From NCBI GenBank assembly GCA_028281465.1, contig JANQJV010000274.1, positions 1 through 49,397 of the forward strand: a stretch of 49,397 bases of DNA, read 5' to 3'. Source of the DNA: Azospirillaceae bacterium. Lineage in GTDB: Bacteria > Pseudomonadota > Alphaproteobacteria > Azospirillales > Azospirillaceae. A program made the position numbers and the translations under genes. How positions within the stretch are numbered: the stretch's first letter is position 1; each line of letters begins with the position of its first letter. Shown piece after piece: positions 44,715-49,397 of the stretch. Below the pieces are notes generated by a model. The model saw only the letters and a list, made by a program, of their open reading frames with translations. It did no database searches and was not told the DNA's origin.

Positions 44715-45797
44715 ATGACTACGCCCACACTTGATGGATCCAAACGCTTCGGCTTCCTGCTCCTCCCCAGTTTTTCCATGTTGGCTTATGCGTCGACGGT
44801 GGAACCGTTGCGCTTGGCCAATCGCGTCTTAGGACGTGAGACCTATGTCTGTCGAAGCTATTCGGTTGACGGTGGGCCCGTGACAGCCAGCAACAATTTC
44901 GTCACTGTCCCGGACGCTGTGCTCAGCACGGCCGACCAGCCGGATATTCTGCTCGTCTGCGGAGGTGTCGGGTCCGAACACTTTCGGGATTCCGGGGTTT
45001 GTGCCTTGCTGCGCCGGTTTGCTTCGCACGGGGTCACATTGGGAGCGCTCTGCACGGGCACCTGCCTACTCGCCCGGGCCGGCTTACTCGACGGCTACCG
45101 GTGTACCATCCATTGGGAAAACATGCTGGGTTTCACGGAAGAGTTCCCGCATCTTCAGGTCGTACCCAAGCTGTTCGAGATCGACCGCAACCGCCTGACC
45201 TGTTCCGGCGGTACGGCGGGCATCGATCTCATGCTCGAGGTCATAGCCAACAACCAGGGCCGTGAGGTTGCCGCTGCCGTGTCAGACCTAATGCTGCACC
45301 ATCGGATGCGCCAGGGGCACGAGGGACAGCGAATGGAGCTGCGCAACCGCCTCAACATCAGCCATCCAAAACTGCTCAAGGCGGTGGCACAGATGGAAGC
45401 GAACATCGAAGCACCACTCGGCTGTGCCGAGTTGGCCAGCCGCATCTTTGTTTCGCCGCGCCAATTGGAGCGACTGTTCCATCAGTATTTCAATACCTCG
45501 CCGACGCGGTACTACCTGGGGTTGCGCCTGGAACGGGCCCGATCGCTGCTGACCCAGACCAGCCTGTCAATCTTGAATGTGGCCTTGGCCTGCGGGTTCG
45601 TGTCGGCGTCGCATTTCTCCAAGTGCTATCGGGACTATTTCCACCGTGCTCCGAGCGACGAACGCGGTCCATCCCGGCGGTCGAAGAAAAGCCAAACGCC
45701 GCATTCGGTGCCAATGGCCACGGTTCCCAGCAGGGCCGAGGCGGCGTTTGCCGCCAAGCCGGAGCCGGCGGAGACGTCGCTGGCCGTGGCGGCCTGA
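44715..45797 (+). CDS. GlxA-family AraC-type regulator (GbdR-like)
   Basis: This 360-residue regulator has an N-terminal DJ-1/PfpI-like domain (FGFLLLPSFSMLAYASTVEP, then GALCTGTCLLARAGLLDG) and a C-terminal double helix-turn-helix of the AraC type (LASRIFVSPRQLERLFHQYF, then VALACGFVSASHFSKCYRDY). The sequence pattern with PLRLANRVLGRETY is close to GbdR-type proteins, which respond to glycine betaine, dimethylglycine or related N-methyl compounds in pseudomonads. It ends in an alanine/proline-rich tail. The gene stands alone, convergent to moeA. Its targets may be the nearby C1 genes or the 19-30 kb catabolic cluster (inference). Confidence 0.85.
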   Translation: MTTPTLDGSKRFGFLLLPSFSMLAYASTVEPLRLANRVLGRETYVCRSYSVDGGPVTASNNFVTVPDAVLSTADQPDILLVCGGVGSEHFRDSGVCALLRRFASHGVTLGALCTGTCLLARAGLLDGYRCTIHWENMLGFTEEFPHLQVVPKLFEIDRNRLTCSGGTAGIDLMLEVIANNQGREVAAAVSDLMLHHRMRQGHEGQRMELRNRLNISHPKLLKAVAQMEANIEAPLGCAELASRIFVSPRQLERLFHQYFNTSPTRYYLGLRLERARSLLTQTSLSILNVALACGFVSASHFSKCYRDYFHRAPSDERGPSRRSKKSQTPHSVPMATVPSRAEAAFAAKPEPAETSLAVAA

Positions 45798-45805
45798 CCG
45801 AGGAT

Positions 45806-45831
45806 GGGAGCATCGCACCACCGATGCTCCC
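45806..45831. terminator. bidirectional hairpin between the AraC-type gene and moeA
   Basis: GGGAGCATCG (45806-45815) pairs perfectly with CGATGCTCCC (45822-45831) around a 6-base loop. It starts 9 bases after the regulator stop and ends 11 bases before the moeA stop codon of the convergent gene, the right place for a shared terminator. No U-tract is present on either side. Confidence 0.6.
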
Positions 45832-45841
45832 CGCGCGGCGG

Positions 45842-47098
45842 TCATCGCAGGAGCTCTCCGAACGGCAGGAACCGGACGGCCGTCCCTGGGGTAACAGCGG
45901 AAATGTCTTCACCCAATTCCACCAGGCCGTCACTGTGGACCAGGGAACTCAGGATACCGGCTCCGTCGCGTGGAAACTTCTGGGCCCGGGGCGGTCCATG
46001 TCGCTCGTCGATGAGCCGCACGCGGACGAACTCGCGACGCCCGATTTTCTTGGTGTAGGCGAAATCGGCGGTGACGCGGAAGCCAAGCGGATCGGCGTCG
46101 CTGGCGCCGGACAACCGCCGGACCAGGGGCCGAGCCAATGTCAAAAACGTGACCATGACGGCCACCGGATTGCCCGGTAAGCCGACGAACGGCGTCCCTT
46201 GGACCACCCCCAGCGCCACCGGCCGGCCGGGTTTGATGGCGAGGCGCCAGACATGCAGGGCACCAAGGGCTTCGACGGCCGGCTTGATATGGTCTTCGTC
46301 GCCGGTCGAGGCGCCACCGGAGGTGAGCACCAGATCGTGATCGGCGGATGCGACCACCAAGAGGTCGCGGAGCGTTTCGAAATCATCGGGCACGATGCCG
46401 AAATCCGTGACGACGGCCCCCGTTGCGTGCAACAGGGCATGCAGCAGGAATCGGTTGGCGTCGTAGATGCCGTGTGCTGGCAGGGGGGTGCCTGGATTGC
46501 ACACCTCGTCGCCGGTGGAGAACAGGGCCACTCTGAGGCGCGTGCGCACCGGTAGGACCGCGCGGCCGACCGAGGCGACGAGTCCGATGTCCTGTGGTCG
46601 CAGGACGTGGCCGGCAGCCAAGATCACGGTGCCTTTGGTGATATCCTCACCAGCGCCGCGGCGATTCGCTCCGCGTTTGATGCCCCGAGGAATGAGCACG
46701 GTGTCGCCATCGTGACGGCAGTCCTCCTGCATGAGCACGGTGTCGAAGCCCAAAGGCATTGGCGCGCCGGTGAAGATGCGGATCGCCTCGCCACGCACAC
46801 CGGCGCGTCCGAGCCCATGCCCGGCGGCGACACGGCCGGTTACGGGCAGGGCGGTCTCGGCGTCTGGCGACAGGTCGTCGAAGAAGACCGCATAGCCGTC
46901 GACCGCCGAATTGGCATGCGGTGGAACATCAATCTGGGCCTCGACATCGGTGGCCAGAACGCGCCCGAGGGCCGCTTGGAGCGGTACGGTCTCGATGCCG
47001 GTTACCGGCCTCAGGATGGTTTCCAGGCGCGCACGCGCGGCCTCGACCGACGTGAGCGGCCCGCCGAACGCGAAACAATCATCGGTGAGCTGAGCCAC
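45842..47098 (-). CDS. moeA: molybdopterin molybdenumtransferase (MoeA)
   Basis: This 418-residue enzyme inserts molybdate (or tungstate) into adenylylated molybdopterin, the last metal step of cofactor synthesis. Typical blocks are DVPPHANSAVDGYAVF, then GEAIRIFTGAPMPLGFDTVL, LFSTGDEVCNPGTPLPAHGI, TSGGASTGDEDHIKPAVEAL and GLPGNPVAVMVTFLTLARPL. Length is the usual one. It lies 5 kb from the formate dehydrogenase genes, which need this cofactor, and tungstate uptake genes are on their other side, so all three steps (metal uptake, cofactor, enzyme) are within 13 kb. No MoaA-E, MobA or FdhD genes are in the window. Confidence 0.93.
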   Translation of the reverse strand: MAQLTDDCFAFGGPLTSVEAARARLETILRPVTGIETVPLQAALGRVLATDVEAQIDVPPHANSAVDGYAVFFDDLSPDAETALPVTGRVAAGHGLGRAGVRGEAIRIFTGAPMPLGFDTVLMQEDCRHDGDTVLIPRGIKRGANRRGAGEDITKGTVILAAGHVLRPQDIGLVASVGRAVLPVRTRLRVALFSTGDEVCNPGTPLPAHGIYDANRFLLHALLHATGAVVTDFGIVPDDFETLRDLLVVASADHDLVLTSGGASTGDEDHIKPAVEALGALHVWRLAIKPGRPVALGVVQGTPFVGLPGNPVAVMVTFLTLARPLVRRLSGASDADPLGFRVTADFAYTKKIGRREFVRVRLIDERHGPPRAQKFPRDGAGILSSLVHSDGLVELGEDISAVTPGTAVRFLPFGELLR

Positions 47099-47104
47099 AC
47101 GCGG

Positions 47105-47467
47105 TCAATGTCCTTTCTTGGTCAAGAACACGTCCTCCAGCGAAGGTCCCGTGATCAAATGCGCTAGCCATTCATCCAGGTGTGCCGCATCGGCACTGCG
47201 GATTTGGTTGATCACAAGGCATGGGATCTCGCCAAAACCTTGACGCAGCAGCAGCAGAAGAAGCGCGTGCCGGCATCCTTCCGTCCTGCCTTCCACAAGG
47301 CCCACTTGAGTGGATTTCCTGATCCCGTCCTTGATACCGTCTTGCATGCCTACCTTTCTGCCGTCGTTGAGGCCCTTGAGGAAGCCCTTGGTGCCGCCGT
47401 GCTCTTCCCGGTGTTCGCCGAGCGTACGCATTAGGGCCCCCTCCTTGCCTGGCATCACCGCCGCCAA
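47105..47467 (-). pseudogene. C-terminal fragment of an Rpn/DUF4351-like protein
   Basis: A 120-residue frame ends with VEGRTEGCRHALLLLLLRQG and then ADAAHLDEWLAHLITGPSLE, the tail layout of Rpn-type PD-(D/E)XK proteins (glycine/charge-rich linker, ALLRLL helix, LxxWLxxxxxAxSLEEVF end). The N-terminal nuclease domain is missing, and the first 50 residues are mostly the charge-rich GxxDGxKxG repeat. It ends 6 bases before the moeA start. It is probably a remnant. A short in-frame piece in the following gap (MAMGFGLDDLMALLYSLFPD near 47500-47562) may belong to the same decayed locus. Confidence 0.5.
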
Positions 47468-47578
47468 GGCCTGAGGCTAACGCGGTGCACAATCCGAATC
47501 GATGTCAGGGAACAAAGAGTAAAGCAGCGCCATCAGATCGTCGAGGCCGAAGCCCATGGCCATCCGGACCAGGGACCT

Positions 47579-48382
47579 TTACTTGGCTGTGTAGCCGCCA
47601 TCGACAACGAGTTCCGTCCCGGTAACAAAACCGGACTCCTCGGATGCCAGATAGAGCACGGCTCTGGCGACCTCGGTCGGCGTGGCAAAGCGTCCAACCG
47701 GGTGTTGGCGTTGCAGGCGCTGGCGCATGTCGGCCACGTCCGGCGCCCCGTAAAGCCGGGCATACGCACGCATGGCGTCGGCCTCCATATCGGTGTCTGT
47801 GAAACTTGGATGGACCGAATTGACCCGGATCGGATAACCGAGCGCACCGCATTCCACTGCGGCCGCCTTTGTGAACAGACGGACGCCGCCCTTGGTCATG
47901 GAGTAAACGGCACCGTAGGTCATGCCGATCAACCCGGCAACCGACGAGAGGTTGATGATGGAGCCACCGCCGGCGCCATCCGGTAGACATGTCTTCATCG
48001 CCGCCAACGCATGCTTGGTGCCAAGGAACAGGCCGAGCAAATTGGTCGCCATCACCTGGCTGACTTCTTCGACACCGGTCTCTTCAATGGTCTTCACCGA
48101 TAGGATGCCGGCGTTGTTTACCAGAATGCTCAGACTACCGAAGTGCTCCAGCGTTGCCTCAACAGCGCGGTGCCAATCCGCGTCATTGGTCACGTCCAGG
48201 TGTTGGAACATGGCTTGGCCGCCGGCGGCACGAATGTCGTCCACCACGGCTTGGCCGAGTGCGTCCTGGCGTCCAGTGACCACGACACGCGCGCCGGCGA
48301 CCGCAAGGACTCGGGCAATCTCCGCCCCGATACCTCGGGTCGCACCGCTCACCAGTGCGATCTTGCCGTTCACTCGGTTCAT
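47579..48382 (-). CDS. short-chain dehydrogenase/reductase (classical SDR)
   Basis: This 267-residue NAD(P)-dependent SDR has the nucleotide motif SGATRGIGAEIARVLAVAGA, the NNAG motif, Ser in INLSSVAG and the catalytic pair Y-x3-K (YSMTK). It ends with FVTGTELVVDGGYTAK, the usual C-terminus of this subfamily. The arginine in the first loop (TGR) suggests NADP binding is possible, but Asp in the expected NAD position is not visible here. It is divergent from a second SDR gene 108 bases away. Substrate unknown; cyclic and secondary alcohols are common for this type. Confidence 0.88.
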   Translation of the reverse strand: MNRVNGKIALVSGATRGIGAEIARVLAVAGARVVVTGRQDALGQAVVDDIRAAGGQAMFQHLDVTNDADWHRAVEATLEHFGSLSILVNNAGILSVKTIEETGVEEVSQVMATNLLGLFLGTKHALAAMKTCLPDGAGGGSIINLSSVAGLIGMTYGAVYSMTKGGVRLFTKAAAVECGALGYPIRVNSVHPSFTDTDMEADAMRAYARLYGAPDVADMRQRLQRQHPVGRFATPTEVARAVLYLASEESGFVTGTELVVDGGYTAK

Positions 48383-48490
48383 GGCCTTGTCTCCTCAAGT
48401 GGCGGAATGCCGCCGGCAGTTCACGGTTGTGCCGACGCTGGTCCAACGGCTTTGATGGCACCAGAGTAAATGGGAGAGGGGAGGAACCCC

Positions 48491-49285
48491 ATGACCACCA
48501 ATGCACCCTTGTTTCCTTTGAAGCCCGACTGTCGGGTCATTGTCACCGCAGCGGCGACCGGCATTGGTCGCGCCATCGCCGACACGTTTCAAGCCAATGG
48601 GGCCCGCGTGTTTCTCTGCGACATCGACGCCGAAGCATTGCGACAGTGTGCGGCGGAACAGCCAGCGTTTGGGACCATCGCCTGCGACGTCTCGGATCCA
48701 GACCAGATCGACCGGTTCTTTGACGCGGCAACCGCTTGGTTGGGCGGCCTGGACGTGCTCGTCAACAACGCCGGTGTTGCCGGACCAACCGCCCCGGTGG
48801 AAGACATTGCGACTGACGACTGGCAGCGAACCATCGCCGTCAACATCAACAGCCACTTCTACGGTGCGCGCCGGGCGGTGCCGCTCCTTAAGGCCGCCGG
48901 CGGCGGCTGCATCGTCAACCTGTCATCCGCGGCCGGCCGGCTTGGGTTCCCGCTGCGTTCCCCCTATTGTGCCTCCAAATGGGGGGTCGTTGGCCTAACC
49001 CAGGCGCTCGCCGTCGAACTGGGACCACACAATATCCGGGTTAATGCCATTCTGCCGGGGGCGACCACGGGTGACCGGATCGATCGGGTGATCGCCGCCA
49101 AGGCCGAGGCACGAGGTGTCAGCTTCGAGACGATGCACGCTGAGTATACCAAGTTGGCCTCCATGCGCCGCTTCGTGACGCACCAGGAGGTGGCCAATAT
49201 GGTCCTCTTCGTTTGTTCCGATGCCGGTGCCGGCATCTCGGGGCAGTCGCTCGGTGTGTGTGGCAACGTCGAGTACTTGCGGTAG
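48491..49285 (+). CDS. short-chain dehydrogenase/reductase, second copy type
   Basis: This 264-residue SDR has a modified dinucleotide motif (VIVTAAATGIGRAIADTF), with DIDAEAL giving the acidic residue that selects NAD. The NNAG motif, ILPG and the catalytic YCASK are present. The C-terminus reads GISGQSLGVCGNVEYLR, lacking the common VDGG end. The ATG at 48491 has GGGAGG 5-6 bases upstream; the frame from 48470 starts in the ribosome site itself. The two SDRs are not close relatives. The gene ends 16 bases before the right-end inverted repeat. Confidence 0.88.
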   Translation: MTTNAPLFPLKPDCRVIVTAAATGIGRAIADTFQANGARVFLCDIDAEALRQCAAEQPAFGTIACDVSDPDQIDRFFDAATAWLGGLDVLVNNAGVAGPTAPVEDIATDDWQRTIAVNINSHFYGARRAVPLLKAAGGGCIVNLSSAAGRLGFPLRSPYCASKWGVVGLTQALAVELGPHNIRVNAILPGATTGDRIDRVIAAKAEARGVSFETMHAEYTKLASMRRFVTHQEVANMVLFVCSDAGAGISGQSLGVCGNVEYLR

Positions 49286-49301
49286 ACGTTGGCGCGTTAA
49301 C

Positions 49302-49397
49302 AAGAAACGAACGGTGCCGGTGGGCAAACGGGTCCATCCGGGGAGGCCTTTGTGGGAGCGCCGACGCCTCGTCGGCCTCGTGTGCACGCCGGTGCGG
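49302..49397 (-). repeat. dispersed repeat, right copy (inverted), cut by the window edge
   Basis: This is the reverse complement of 69-166 with two substitutions and a 2-base gap. The copy runs off the window, so its full extent is unknown. It follows the SDR stop by 16 bases and, together with the left copy, puts the whole window between inverted repeats. Confidence 0.85.

Overview
The window is GC-rich double-stranded bacterial DNA. Gene types, operon style (ATGA start/stop overlaps), transporter families and a formate dehydrogenase of the Methylobacterium FDH1 type point to an alphaproteobacterium, probably a Rhodospirillales-like free-living heterotroph. This placement is inference from gene content; no rRNA, tRNA or CRISPR array was seen.

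Layout, left to right. (1) 69-166: one copy of a roughly 98-bp dispersed repeat; an inverted, nearly identical copy ends the window at 49302-49397. (2) 688-2901: a methyl-accepting chemotaxis protein. (3) 3152-8623, minus: a complete dipeptide/oligopeptide ABC importer in the order SBP, two permeases, two ATPases, with a divergent LysR regulator at 8801-9712. (4) 9679-16150, minus: two paralogous SBP genes followed by a membrane hybrid histidine kinase, with no permease or ATPase nearby. This looks like a sensing module rather than a transporter. (5) 16.2-17.6 kb: a lower-GC cassette with a dCTP deaminase and a small unknown gene, flanked by imperfect direct repeats. (6) 17.9-18.9 kb: a YbaK-type deacylase and a DUF4351/Rpn remnant. 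(7) 18945-30059, plus: a catabolic cluster with a three-part FAD/[2Fe-2S] dehydrogenase (HcnABC / D-hydroxyproline-dehydrogenase / opine-oxidase type), a further DAO-family oxidase, a TRAP importer (P, Q, M) and hydantoinase/5-oxoprolinase subunits A and B. Hairpin repeats interrupt and follow it. (8) 30.3-33.9 kb, minus: an orphan VapB-like antitoxin, a double-HD (HD-GYP) protein, a DUF3102-like protein and an overlapping ParA ATPase. (9) 34.1-43.5 kb: tungstate importer genes (permease, ATPase, SBP; minus) divergent from a two-subunit NAD formate dehydrogenase, a hemerythrin-fold protein that has lost its iron ligands, and formate-tetrahydrofolate ligase. (10) 43.5-44.7 kb: an AT-rich gap. 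(11) 44.7-49.3 kb: a GlxA/GbdR-type AraC regulator, MoeA, an Rpn-type remnant and two short-chain dehydrogenases.

How the parts fit: tungstate uptake plus MoeA supply metal and pterin cofactor for the formate dehydrogenase, and Fhs moves formate into the tetrahydrofolate pool, so 34-47 kb reads as a C1 module. The 19-30 kb cluster could feed it if its substrate is an N-methylated cyclic amide or a secondary amine, because demethylation of such compounds releases C1 units. That link is inference. The most unusual items are the SBP-SBP-kinase set, the ligand-less hemerythrin beside the formate dehydrogenase, the hairpin repeats whose stems differ in sequence but stay paired, the repeat-flanked dcd cassette, and the ParA/DUF3102 pair.
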